From Calditrichia bacterium (GTDB taxonomy: Bacteria > Calditrichota > Calditrichia > Calditrichales > Calditrichaceae), in assembly GCA_026983775.1 (NCBI GenBank), contig JALSTK010000151.1, positions 1 through 36,100 of the forward strand: a stretch of DNA of 36,100 nucleotides, written 5' to 3'. Positions 17,306 through 25,495 of the stretch are shown here, one piece after another. The notes beneath the pieces were generated by a model. That model was not told the DNA's origin. It did no database searches and worked only from the letters and a program-made list of their open reading frames with translations. The position numbers and the translations under genes are program-made. How positions within the stretch are numbered: the first letter of the stretch is position 1; each line of letters starts with the position of its first letter.

Positions 17306-20300
17306 ATGCAAAAATATCTACTGAAACCCATAGTGATCTGGCTGTTTCTTCTCTTTTCCCTAACAAGTCTCCGGGCTGAAGAGATTACCTATCCCGATAG
17401 CTGGGGACGCGCCGGATTTTCTTTGCTGGAAAGCACGGCCGATGAGGTTCAGGTAAATTTCTCTATCGTACGCTTCGGTTTGGTCGACCGGCTGATTAAC
17501 GGCGAGATGTTAAAAACCATCTCTTTGCAGGGAGCGTATCTGCCCAACAATGCCGGTATGCCGGACCTTCCCGGCCTGAGTCGTTATATTGCCATCCCCG
17601 GGGATGCGGAAGTCACGCTTAAGGTACTGGATTGGCGCACTGAGAAATTTACCGGCATTGAGATGGCTCCGGCACCGGAACTTCCGTTTGACGTTGATGA
17701 TCGGGCGCTGGTTTACCAAAAAAATCAAACCGTCTATAATCAGGATGCCTTTTACCCGGAAAATCCGGTACTGATTTCAGAAAAAAAGAAAATTCGCGGG
17801 GTAGACGTAATCCTGTTGGGTATTACTCCTTTTCAGTACAACCCGGTAAGTAAAGAATTGCTGGTCTATCGGGATATAAAAGTCCAGGTAACTTTTAGCG
17901 GCGGTAACGGCCATTTCGGCGAAGACCGCTTACGTAATCGATTCTGGGAACCGATGCTTAGCGATTTGGTTATGAATTACCGTTCCTTACCCAAAATTAA
18001 ATTCAAGGATTTTGTTCCGCATAATAATCATCGAACCGATGACGGGAGAGCAGTTGAGAATGTGGAATATATCATCATTGTCCCGGATGATCCGGACTTC
18101 ATTGCCTGGGGCGATTCGCTCAAACTGTTTCGCAACCAGCAGGGGATCAGCAGCGGTGTAGTGACCACTACGGAAATCGGGGGTAACACCTTCGATGCCA
18201 TTCAGGACTATGTGGATAATGCCTATTACAACTGGACCGTTCCCCCTTCGGCCGTGCTGTTACTGGCCGATTACGGAAACTCCGGCAGCACAATCACATC
18301 TTCCCCGGAAAAGCCGCATCCCTACAGCGGCACCTATATTTCGGATAATGATTTTGCCGATGTAGACGGGGATGATTTACCGGATATCGTATTTTCCAGA
18401 ATTACGGCCCAGAATGCCACTCATCTTCAGCATATGGTGGGTAAAATCCTGGATTATGAACGACACCCCCCTACCGATCCTTCTTTTTATGATCATCCGG
18501 TAACCGCCATGGGCTGGCAGACGGAACGCTGGTTTCAGCTCTGCTCCGAAATAGTCAACGGTTTCTGGGAATACGGTCTTGGAAAACATCCCGTGCGCGA
18601 AAACGCTATTTACTCCGGAACACCGGGTGATGTATGGTCAACGGCTGATAATACCGATGACGTGGTCGACTATTTTGGGCCCAACGGTTTGGGCTATATT
18701 CCGCAAACACCGGAACATCTCAACGACTGGGGCGGAAACGCCACCCGGGTCAACAACGACATCAACAGCGGCGCCTTTATGTTGCAGCATCGCGATCACG
18801 GCTCGGAAACGGGCTGGGGTGAGCCGGACTACGATATCAACGATTTATCCGGTTTACACAATACCGAATTAACCTTCGTCTTCTCCATCAACTGTTTAAC
18901 CGGCCGGTTTGACTGGGACAGTGAATGTTTTGTGGAAGCTTTTCACAGGGATTCCCAACGGGCACTGGGATTGATCGGCGCCACTCAGGTATCCTACTCC
19001 TTTGTGAATGATACTTATACCTGGGGCATGTACGACGATATGTGGCCCGAATTTATGCCGGACGAAACCACCACGTTCCCGACCCGGTTCATCCTCCCTT
19101 CTTATGCCAACGAGGCCGGTAAATATTTCCTGCAGGGCTCCGACTGGCCGTACAATACGGATGATAAACAGATTACCTATTACTTATTCCATCATCACGG
19201 CGGCAGTTACTCCATGGTCTATTCGGAAGTACCGCAAAATTTAAATGTTTCACACGACTCCGAAATGCCTTCCGGCAGCACAACTTTTACCGTCACTGCC
19301 GATGACGGCTCTCTGATCGGCCTTTCGGTAGACGGAGAAATCATCGGTACGGCCGACGGAACGGGCAATCCGGTGGATATCGAAATCACACCCCAGGACC
19401 CGGGGAAAGTGGTCCTGGTCACCGTAACCAAGCAGAATTATTTCCGATACGGGTCCGAAGTACAGGTAGTCGCTGCCAACGGCCCGCATATTACGGTGGA
19501 CTCCTATTCGGTTAATGACGCACAAACCGGCAACGGTAATAATCAGGCCGATTTTAACGAATCTATTTTTTTAGACGTGAATGCCAAGAATGTCGGTTCC
19601 GATCCCGCCAGCGCTGTATCGGGAACTTTGACTACTTCGGATGCTTATCTGACGATTACGGATGACTCTCACTATTATGGTGATATAGCCGTGGATCAGG
19701 TTGTCCCCGGCGACACGGCTTTCGCCCTTACAATAGCCGACGGAGTACCCGATCAGTATGCAGCCAATTGCTCGGTAGAATTTACAGATATTGATCATAA
19801 CCACTGGACGTCCAATATCGGGCTGACCATTAACGCCCCCGCTCTGACCGTATCCGATCTGCAAATTGACGACAGCGCCAGCGGTAACGGCAATGGCAGC
19901 CTGGATGAAGGTGAAACCGCAGTCTTTATCATCCCCACCGGTAATGAAGGTCATGCCGATGCCGAAGCCACCCATGCTTCCTTGACCACGGAAAGTACCT
20001 ATCTGACTATCGAGAATGAGAATGCCGATCTGGGAACGCTCGCCCCGAACAGCAGTATCGATGCTTCGTTCACCGTAAGTGCCGATGCGGCGACCCCCTC
20101 CGGGAGCCAGGCTTTCTTGTATTACAGCGTTACCTCCGGTGCTTACACCGTCAGAGATACGTTCCAGATCGTCATCGGTGAAAAAACGGTCTATCTTATG
20201 TCCGATGCAACCGTAACCGTAAGCAGCGGCCTTTTTTATGATAGCGGCGGTGCGGATGGCGATTACAGCACCAAAGAAGATTTAACCATGACCTTTATGC

Positions 20301-20872
20301 CCGAAGGGCGCAGTCCTGCGGTCAAAGTCAGCTTTACTTCTTTCAACACCATCGAAAACTACGACAAACTTTATATCTATGATGGCACCAGCACCAGCGC
20401 TTCGCAAGTCCCCGGCAGTCCGTTTTCCGGTACCAATTCACCGGGTGAGATCGTAGCTACCAATCCGGACGGAGCCTTGACTTTCCGTTTCCGTTCCAAT
20501 CCGGCTTTTACGGCGCAGGGTTGGGCTGCGGATATTTTTTCAACCAATATCTCGGCCCTGGACGAAGTTTATTCGGCGGTGATTAATCGGCCGGAATTAC
20601 TGCCCAATTACCCCAACCCCTTCGGGGAAAGCCAGTCATCCGAAGGCAGCCCGCTTACCCGCATTATGTACAGAGTGGACAAACGTAGTCCGGTCCGGTT
20701 AACCGTATACAATGTGTTGGGGCAAAAAATCCGCCGGTTGGTACAAACGGTTCAAAACAAAGGAACGTATCGGGTCCTGTTCGACGGCAGCCATCTGTCC
20801 AGTGGAATTTACTACTATCGTCTGCAGGTGGGACGATATAACGAGGTGCGCAAAATGATTCTGATGCACTGA
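17306..20872 (+). CDS. Second gingipain-type C25 cysteine peptidase with stalk, CUB and T9SS sorting domain
   Basis: A secreted 1188-aa paralogue of the C25 peptidase upstream of the deiminase. Signal peptide about 1-24; propeptide_C25-like region (about 30-235, PDLPGLSRYIAIPG); catalytic domain (about 250-640) with His498 in HRDHGSETGWG and Cys530 in FSINCLTGRFD, 32 residues apart; two beta-sandwich stalk repeats; a CUB-like domain (LFYDSGGADGDY, KLYIYDG); T9SS sorting domain from about 1098 (NYPNPFGES, VYNVLGQKIRRL). Stalk and CUB regions are clearly homologous to the first paralogue, while the regions before His/Cys differ more, suggesting a duplication with diverged specificity. ATG 17306 has GGAGG 4 nt upstream and gives a normal signal peptide; an alternative TTG at 17270 has GAGGAG at 8 nt and would add 12 residues. 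Confidence 0.92.
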   Translation: MQKYLLKPIVIWLFLLFSLTSLRAEEITYPDSWGRAGFSLLESTADEVQVNFSIVRFGLVDRLINGEMLKTISLQGAYLPNNAGMPDLPGLSRYIAIPGDAEVTLKVLDWRTEKFTGIEMAPAPELPFDVDDRALVYQKNQTVYNQDAFYPENPVLISEKKKIRGVDVILLGITPFQYNPVSKELLVYRDIKVQVTFSGGNGHFGEDRLRNRFWEPMLSDLVMNYRSLPKIKFKDFVPHNNHRTDDGRAVENVEYIIIVPDDPDFIAWGDSLKLFRNQQGISSGVVTTTEIGGNTFDAIQDYVDNAYYNWTVPPSAVLLLADYGNSGSTITSSPEKPHPYSGTYISDNDFADVDGDDLPDIVFSRITAQNATHLQHMVGKILDYERHPPTDPSFYDHPVTAMGWQTERWFQLCSEIVNGFWEYGLGKHPVRENAIYSGTPGDVWSTADNTDDVVDYFGPNGLGYIPQTPEHLNDWGGNATRVNNDINSGAFMLQHRDHGSETGWGEPDYDINDLSGLHNTELTFVFSINCLTGRFDWDSECFVEAFHRDSQRALGLIGATQVSYSFVNDTYTWGMYDDMWPEFMPDETTTFPTRFILPSYANEAGKYFLQGSDWPYNTDDKQITYYLFHHHGGSYSMVYSEVPQNLNVSHDSEMPSGSTTFTVTADDGSLIGLSVDGEIIGTADGTGNPVDIEITPQDPGKVVLVTVTKQNYFRYGSEVQVVAANGPHITVDSYSVNDAQTGNGNNQADFNESIFLDVNAKNVGSDPASAVSGTLTTSDAYLTITDDSHYYGDIAVDQVVPGDTAFALTIADGVPDQYAANCSVEFTDIDHNHWTSNIGLTINAPALTVSDLQIDDSASGNGNGSLDEGETAVFIIPTGNEGHADAEATHASLTTESTYLTIENENADLGTLAPNSSIDASFTVSADAATPSGSQAFLYYSVTSGAYTVRDTFQIVIGEKTVYLMSDATVTVSSGLFYDSGGADGDYSTKEDLTMTFMPEGRSPAVKVSFTSFNTIENYDKLYIYDGTSTSASQVPGSPFSGTNSPGEIVATNPDGALTFRFRSNPAFTAQGWAADIFSTNISALDEVYSAVINRPELLPNYPNPFGESQSSEGSPLTRIMYRVDKRSPVRLTVYNVLGQKIRRLVQTVQNKGTYRVLFDGSHLSSGIYYYRLQVGRYNEVRKMILMH

Positions 20873-20915
20873 TTATTATTTTTCAGCCGTAGCCTTTTTG
20901 CACGGAAATAGATTT

Positions 20916-20944
20916 TTGACTTTTTGGGTATATTTTGTGATATT
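20916..20944 (+). promoter_or_regulatory. Possible metF promoter
   Basis: TTGACT (20916-20921) and GATATT (20939-20944) are spaced by 17 nt, giving a leader of about 56 nt before metF. The leader contains a small GAAGG-GATAACG-CCTTC hairpin (about 20957-20973). No known SAM or tetrahydrofolate riboswitch core is recognisable. Confidence 0.35.
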
Positions 20945-21006
20945 CGCCTATACCGGGAAGGGATAACGCCTTCTGAACCTGTTACTCAAAATAGTCGGGA
21001 AAAAGA

Positions 21007-21957
21007 ATGAAAGTTACGGAACATCTTGCCAGGGCCGGCCGGGCCCTGATCAGTTTTGAAATTATTCCGCCGCGCCGGGGCGGTGACATCCACAGTCTAC
21101 TGCATGTGGTGGATGATATTGCGCAATTTCATCCGCCTTTCATCGATATCACCAGTCATGCAGCGGAAGTAGTTTATGAAGAAACCCCCTCCGGCATCAA
21201 ACGCAAAGTAAAACGTAAGCGTCCCGGCACTCTGGGCATCTGTGCTTTGATTCAAAATAAATATAATATCGATGCCATTCCCCATGTGCTTTGCCAGGGA
21301 TTTACTCGTGAGGAAACGGAAGATTTTCTGATTGAACTGCAATATCTGGAGATCGAAAACGTACTGGCCATCCGCGGTGATGATGTTAATTATGAAAAGC
21401 CGCTTACCTTCGGACGAACCGCCAACCGCTATGCCCTGGACCTGGTACGGCAGATTCATGATATGAACCAGGGTAAATATCTGGAAGATAACCTGCTGGA
21501 CGCACGCCCTTCGGATTTTTGTATCGGCGTCGGAGCCTATCCCGAAAAGCATTTTGAAGCACCCAATCTTAACTTCGATATTCAGTATTTAAAACAGAAG
21601 GTGGAATCCGGTGCGGAATATATTGTTACCCAGATGTTTTTCGATAATCGGGTGTTCTTCGATTTTGAAGCCAAATGTCGTCAGGCCGGTATCGATGTGC
21701 CGATTATTCCCGGTCTGAAAATCATTACCCATAAATCGCAGTTAACCACAATTCCCAGCCATTTTCATGTGGACATTCCGGCTGAACTGACCGATGAAAT
21801 TCTTGCCGCAAATGAAAAAAATGTGCTGGAGATCGGGGTTGAATGGACGCTTAAGCAGGTTGAAGCGTTGCTGAACAGAAATATTCCGGCCATCCATTTT
21901 TATATTATGCAAAAATCCGGGCCGATTAAAAAACTGATGAAACATCTGAAGCTTTAA
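21007..21957 (+). CDS. metF: Methylenetetrahydrofolate reductase
   Basis: A cytoplasmic flavin-dependent reductase of 5,10-methylene-THF to 5-methyl-THF, feeding methionine synthesis. The 316-aa TIM barrel shows family hallmarks: SFEIIPPRRGGD (17-28, catalytic Glu), the FITSHAA-like segment IDITSHAAEVVY, ENVLAIRGDD (about 116-125), the FAD-binding CIGVGAYPEKH (about 172-182), and EYIVTQMFFDNRVFFDF with IPGLKII. Length fits bacterial MetF. The ATG at 21007 is preceded by GGGAAAAAG. It is a single gene with its own likely promoter and converges on a lysis-like cassette only 14 nt away, with no clear terminator between. Confidence 0.95.
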   Translation: MKVTEHLARAGRALISFEIIPPRRGGDIHSLLHVVDDIAQFHPPFIDITSHAAEVVYEETPSGIKRKVKRKRPGTLGICALIQNKYNIDAIPHVLCQGFTREETEDFLIELQYLEIENVLAIRGDDVNYEKPLTFGRTANRYALDLVRQIHDMNQGKYLEDNLLDARPSDFCIGVGAYPEKHFEAPNLNFDIQYLKQKVESGAEYIVTQMFFDNRVFFDFEAKCRQAGIDVPIIPGLKIITHKSQLTTIPSHFHVDIPAELTDEILAANEKNVLEIGVEWTLKQVEALLNRNIPAIHFYIMQKSGPIKKLMKHLKL

Positions 21958-21971
21958 CCTTACACCGGCCG

Positions 21972-22451
21972 CTAATGCGCCAGCGAAAAGACCAGACCCA
22001 GGGCACCACCGATGAACACCCCGTATATTAAACCTTTTAAACCATGGCCGGTTAAGTACCAGGGCCGGCTCTGTTTTTTCAACTCACTTATATATAATCG
22101 ATCCACTTCATCCAGTTTCTTCTGAAAATCCCGAACCATGGTTTGTAAGGTGTCGGCATTGATTTTGAGCAGAGCACTCACCGAATCCTGTATAAATAGC
22201 TGCTGACGTAAATTAGAAATCAGACTATCCGAAACCGCTCTGTGCCGCTCTATTAAATTATCCGTGGCCTGCAATGCATCCGATAGTTTACGGATTTGCT
22301 GTTTGCTGACTTCCAGGTCCGCTTCACACTCGGAAAGGGCTTTGGCCAATTGAGCCTTGGTCACCTGTTGACTGAAAAGTTGCGCAGAATTTACCAATAA
22401 TAAAAAGATCAAACTCATCAGAACTGTTTTCATCATAGCTGACTCTTTCAT
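21972..22451 (-). CDS. Exported coiled-coil protein with C-terminal TM (possible spanin-like)
   Basis: A 159-aa protein I cannot assign to a family. An N-terminal signal/anchor (VLMSLIFLLLVNSAQLFS) is followed by a long predicted coiled coil (about 30-125, heptad-rich LSECEADLEVSKQQIRKLSD and LIERHRAVSDSLISNLRQQL) and a C-terminal glycine-rich TM segment (GLIYGVFIGGALGLVFSLA). This could tether across the periplasm. It is the last gene of a four-gene run starting with an amidase, with a 14-nt gap to the previous gene, which suggests a spanin-like or structural lysis role (inference). ATG 22451 has AAAGGAA upstream. Confidence 0.65.
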   Translation of the reverse strand: MKESAMMKTVLMSLIFLLLVNSAQLFSQQVTKAQLAKALSECEADLEVSKQQIRKLSDALQATDNLIERHRAVSDSLISNLRQQLFIQDSVSALLKINADTLQTMVRDFQKKLDEVDRLYISELKKQSRPWYLTGHGLKGLIYGVFIGGALGLVFSLAH

Positions 22452-22465
22452 AAAATTCCTTTACC

Positions 22466-23044
22466 TCAACCTTTCTCCAAACGATAGCCATCGAGCTCAA
22501 TATCGGGATCCTGCGCCGTCCCTTTATTTTTCGGCAAGGGCTGATCAGCCGGATTACCTGTCTCGTAATATTGCCGGAGTAATTTTTGACGATCCGCACT
22601 GCGTTGATCTACAGAGCGCAGAAAATCAGCCGATCCGGATAAAATTTCCTCGTTCAAAGCCCGACGATCTTTTAACTCGGCATCAATCAATTTCAATTCC
22701 GTAGCATGTTGCTGCTCTTTTTTAGCCAATTTTCGGCGCTGCTTTTCCAGATTGGCAATAACCTGTTTATTCGCCATCACCGCCTGAAAACGTTGTTTCT
22801 GTTTTTCCTTAAACTTAGCCATCATCTCATTATGTTCGGCCAGTTTCTCTTCCACATCAAAGGCTTTCTGCAAGCGGTTGCGCAGTAGCCAGGCACCAAG
22901 CAGCCCGCCGCCCAAAGCCAGACCGATTCCCAAAACCGGTTTTTTGGGAATTAAAAATTTAAAAACCAAATAGCCGATGATGAGCATTGGAACCAGAATA
23001 ATTAGGATGTCAAGCAGGGTGGATATGTTCCGGATATCGGCCAT
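22466..23044 (-). CDS. Membrane protein with two N-terminal TM segments and a long coiled coil
   Basis: A 192-aa protein of unknown family. Two hydrophobic segments (about 10-31, LLDILIILVPMLIIGYLVFKF, and 36-54, PVLGIGLALGGGLLGAWLL) are followed by a highly charged coiled coil (about 60-130, rich in Lys, Gln and Glu) and a proline-rich tail. Its ATG shares a base with the stop codon of the preceding gene (TAATG), so translation is coupled; it also has a strong AGGAGG site. Position between a short two-TM protein and another coiled-coil protein, downstream of a signal-less amidase, suggests a membrane component of a lysis or envelope-remodelling complex (inference). Confidence 0.65.
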   Translation of the reverse strand: MADIRNISTLLDILIILVPMLIIGYLVFKFLIPKKPVLGIGLALGGGLLGAWLLRNRLQKAFDVEEKLAEHNEMMAKFKEKQKQRFQAVMANKQVIANLEKQRRKLAKKEQQHATELKLIDAELKDRRALNEEILSGSADFLRSVDQRSADRQKLLRQYYETGNPADQPLPKNKGTAQDPDIELDGYRLEKG

Positions 23045-23421
23045 TATACGTCCTCCTGATTCTGAACCAGTTGAATCTGCCCGTTGATTTGCCGCGCCGA
23101 ATCCATGTTGTGCTCGGCGACCTTCTTTTTTAGATAGTGATCGTCGTATTTGTAGCGGCGCACGGTGTAACTGCCGGCCAGACCGAAGACAACCCCGGCC
23201 AGAGAGACCAGTCCGGTTTGCATGGTCTTCATTATTCTAATCAAAACAGAAGCCTGAGGAGAACCGGCATGTATAAAGGCCAGCAGAGCAAAGGCAATCC
23301 AAATCAATGAAACAAAGGCCAGTAAAAGAAGGGAATAAGAAAGAATAGTGAATAAAAAATCCGGATAACCTTTCGAATTATGTAAGAGCCACTTACTGGG
23401 GCTTCCTCTTAAATCCTTCAT
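23044..23421 (-). CDS. Short two-TM membrane protein, holin-like in topology
   Basis: A 125-aa protein with TM segments at about 22-46 (FLFTILSYSLLLLAFVSLIWIAF) and 66-85 (TGLVSLAGVVFGLAGSYTV), a basic YTVRRYKY after TM2 and a charged hydrophilic tail. I do not recognise a named family; the N-terminal pattern of a short SKGYPDF segment leading into TM1 is reminiscent of small membrane proteins in phage and contractile-injection lysis modules. The frame is open upstream to a TTG at 23496 overlapping the amidase gene, but that codon has no ribosome site, whereas ATG 23421 has GGGAG 7 nt upstream. It ends in a TAATG overlap with the next gene. Confidence 0.6.
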   Translation of the reverse strand: MKDLRGSPSKWLLHNSKGYPDFLFTILSYSLLLLAFVSLIWIAFALLAFIHAGSPQASVLIRIMKTMQTGLVSLAGVVFGLAGSYTVRRYKYDDHYLKKKVAEHNMDSARQINGQIQLVQNQEDV

Positions 23422-23485
23422 GGCTTTCTCCCAAATAGATGGTTTCCGTAAACAATCCCGGACTATGATACCCGGGGATGTTTTT

Positions 23486-24079
23486 TCATCCCGCAACGAA
23501 TCTGCTTAATCCTTTTGCCAGAGATTGGACCAGCGCGGAACGGTATTGATCCGACTGTAAATGTAGCAGCTCCTCAGGATGGGTCATAAATCCCATTTCC
23601 ACCAGTACGGATGTCGGTAGTGTTTTATGAATCCAGGCCAGAGAGCGGCCCAATTCCACGGTGGAAAGTAGGCCCTGGTGATTCAGTTCAAAACCGTCCT
23701 TTCCACATTGTTCGGCAATTGTTTCGGCCAGACGGATGCTTCTTTCCGATTCGGCGCTGTAAATCACATACAGTCCCTTTTGGCGAGGATTAGCTATCAA
23801 AGTGTTCGGCTCAACAGCCACATTGCAGTGCAGAGAAATTATGGCATCGAAGTAAGGCGCTTTCTGCTGATGATGCGCATTGATCAGACGGCAGCGGGTT
23901 AAAAGCGGAGGTACATTGGTATCGTTTTTCCGGGTCATCAGAATTTTATATCCGTGCTTTTTAAGTTCCGTATCCAGGGCCAAAGCATAGACCAGGTTCA
24001 GATCCTTTTCACGGATATTCTGCCAGACAGCGCCGGGGTCGGCACCGCCATGTCCGGCATCTATACAGATCGCTGCCAT
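23486..24079 (-). CDS. N-acetylmuramoyl-L-alanine amidase (Amidase_3) without signal peptide
   Basis: A zinc amidase that cleaves the lactyl-Ala bond of peptidoglycan. The 197-aa protein is just the catalytic domain: zinc ligands and catalytic Glu lie in DAGHGGADPG (7-16), REKDLN (22-27), SLHCN (82-86) and VLVEMGFMTHPEE near the C-terminus. Unlike cell-division AmiA/B/C enzymes, it has no signal peptide and no AMIN domain, so it would need a holin-like path to reach peptidoglycan, as an endolysin does (inference). An upstream GTG at 24085 is in frame, but ATG 24079 has GGAG at 5 nt and is preferred. It heads a four-gene minus-strand cassette of small membrane and coiled-coil proteins. Confidence 0.88.
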   Translation of the reverse strand: MAAICIDAGHGGADPGAVWQNIREKDLNLVYALALDTELKKHGYKILMTRKNDTNVPPLLTRCRLINAHHQQKAPYFDAIISLHCNVAVEPNTLIANPRQKGLYVIYSAESERSIRLAETIAEQCGKDGFELNHQGLLSTVELGRSLAWIHKTLPTSVLVEMGFMTHPEELLHLQSDQYRSALVQSLAKGLSRFVAG

Positions 24080-24161
24080 ATACACTCCGAATTCTATGAA
24101 CTTATTGTTCCGTACCTATCTCCTTCCAAAATATAGGACAGGAAAGCCTTTTTAGCAAAAT

Positions 24162-25355
24162 CTATTTTTTCTTTTTGTTCTTTTGGTTAACAGCCAACGC
24201 TTCGGCCCGGGCCGTAATGTTCTTGCCGAAGCGCTCTTTCAGTATATCCTGTAAACGATCCAATTCACTTCTTTGCTCATCCGCGGCACGGAACAAAGTT
24301 AATTGTTGGTTCTCTTGCCGGCCAAAAGAGCTGATGCCCACACCCAGTAAACGGATTTTTCTTCCTTTTTGATAATTTTTCCGAAAAAGAAGCCGAACGG
24401 TCGAGTAGAGCATTTCCGTGCTGTCCGTATAATGATCTAACGTTTTATTGCGGGTAATGGTGCTAAAATTTTCATAGCGCAATTTAAGATGAACGGTTTT
24501 TCCTTGTAACCCCTTTTTACGCAACCGGTAGCCCACCTTTTCCGACAATCTCAATAAGGTTTGCAGCAGGATGGATTCATCTGCCTCATCGCTGCCGAAG
24601 GTATGCTCGTTGCTAACGGATTTTACCCCTTCGGCGCTATGCACGGCACGATCATCGATTCCGTGGGCCAACCGGTAAAAATGATCACCCATCTTGCCGA
24701 ACTTTTGTTTTAAAACATCCCGGGGATAGGCGGCCAGATCGCCAATCGTATGAATTCCGAGTTTGCGCAGAGTCTGCTGAGTGCGCTGTCCCGCTCCCCA
24801 CAGCCGGGAAATATCGAGGGATTGTAAAAATTCTTCGACTTTATCTGCCGATACCACCACCAGCCCGTCCGGCTTCTCCAGGTCGGAGGCGATTTTAGCC
24901 AGGTACTTATTGGGGGCCACCCCCACGGAGGCGGTTAAATGCTCTTTTTCCAGGATGCGTTTTTTTATTTTGCCGGCGATTTCCGGACCGTTTCCAAACA
25001 ATTTTTGGCTGCCGGTTACATCCAGAAAGGCTTCGTCAATGGAAAGGGGTTCTACCAAATCGGTAAATTCATAGAAAATTTCAAAGATTTCTTTGCTTAC
25101 CTGACTATAGAGTCTGCCGTTGGGAGGCACATAAATTCCCTGAGGACAAAGTTTATAAGCCTTTGAAATAGGCATGGCCGAATGGACTCCGAACGTTCGC
25201 GCTTCATAGGAACAGGTGGAAACCACCCCGCGCCCCCTGCCGCCTTTGGGATCCGCGCCCACAATGACCGGCTTACCGCGGTATTCGGGATGATCACGCT
25301 GCTCCACAGACGCAAAGAAGGCATCCATATCCACATGTAAAATAACCCGCATCAT
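24162..25355 (-). CDS. dinB: DNA polymerase IV (Y-family)
   Basis: A 397-aa translesion polymerase. Family motifs are clear: HVDMDAFFASVE (7-18, catalytic Asp9/Asp11), YEARTFGVHSAMP (50-62), LSIDEAFLDVTG (104-115, catalytic Asp107/Glu108), SVGVAPNKYLAKIASD and the thumb GAGQRTQQTLRKLGI. The C-terminal little-finger region contains NQQLTLF, which fits a beta-clamp-binding QLxLF motif, followed by a basic Lys-rich tail. Two ATG codons open the frame (25355, 25352); an AGG precedes the first. Normal length, nothing broken. It is not in an evident SOS operon, and I did not find a recognisable LexA box. Confidence 0.95.
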   Translation of the reverse strand: MMRVILHVDMDAFFASVEQRDHPEYRGKPVIVGADPKGGRGRGVVSTCSYEARTFGVHSAMPISKAYKLCPQGIYVPPNGRLYSQVSKEIFEIFYEFTDLVEPLSIDEAFLDVTGSQKLFGNGPEIAGKIKKRILEKEHLTASVGVAPNKYLAKIASDLEKPDGLVVVSADKVEEFLQSLDISRLWGAGQRTQQTLRKLGIHTIGDLAAYPRDVLKQKFGKMGDHFYRLAHGIDDRAVHSAEGVKSVSNEHTFGSDEADESILLQTLLRLSEKVGYRLRKKGLQGKTVHLKLRYENFSTITRNKTLDHYTDSTEMLYSTVRLLFRKNYQKGRKIRLLGVGISSFGRQENQQLTLFRAADEQRSELDRLQDILKERFGKNITARAEALAVNQKNKKKK

Positions 25356-25442
25356 GGCCTAAGATTAGTAAGGAATGATTTGCCATGCAAGCGAAAAAGA
25401 CAACGGTATTTCTTCCACTTTGCCTTTTAATACAAAATTAGT

Positions 25443-25475
25443 AAAAAGCCGCCCGAAGCGCATCCGAACGGCTTT
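25443..25475 (-). terminator. Rho-independent terminator behind the T9SS-cargo pseudogene
   Basis: Read on the minus strand, AAAGCCG pairs with CGGCTTT across an 17-nt G+C-rich loop and is followed by more T residues. It lies 21 nt downstream of the pseudogene stop, so it ends the same unit. Confidence 0.7.
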
Positions 25476-25495
25476 GAAGTTTTAAATTACTAAAC

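Noticed and set aside
20950-21000. TPP- or SAM-riboswitch-like words (CTGAACCTG) in the metF leader
   Set aside because: Only one short word matches; the paired elements of either aptamer are absent and the leader is too short.
23422-23496. Upstream TTG start of the two-TM protein
   Set aside because: No ribosome site before the TTG, and it would overlap the amidase gene; ATG 23421 has GGGAG at good spacing.
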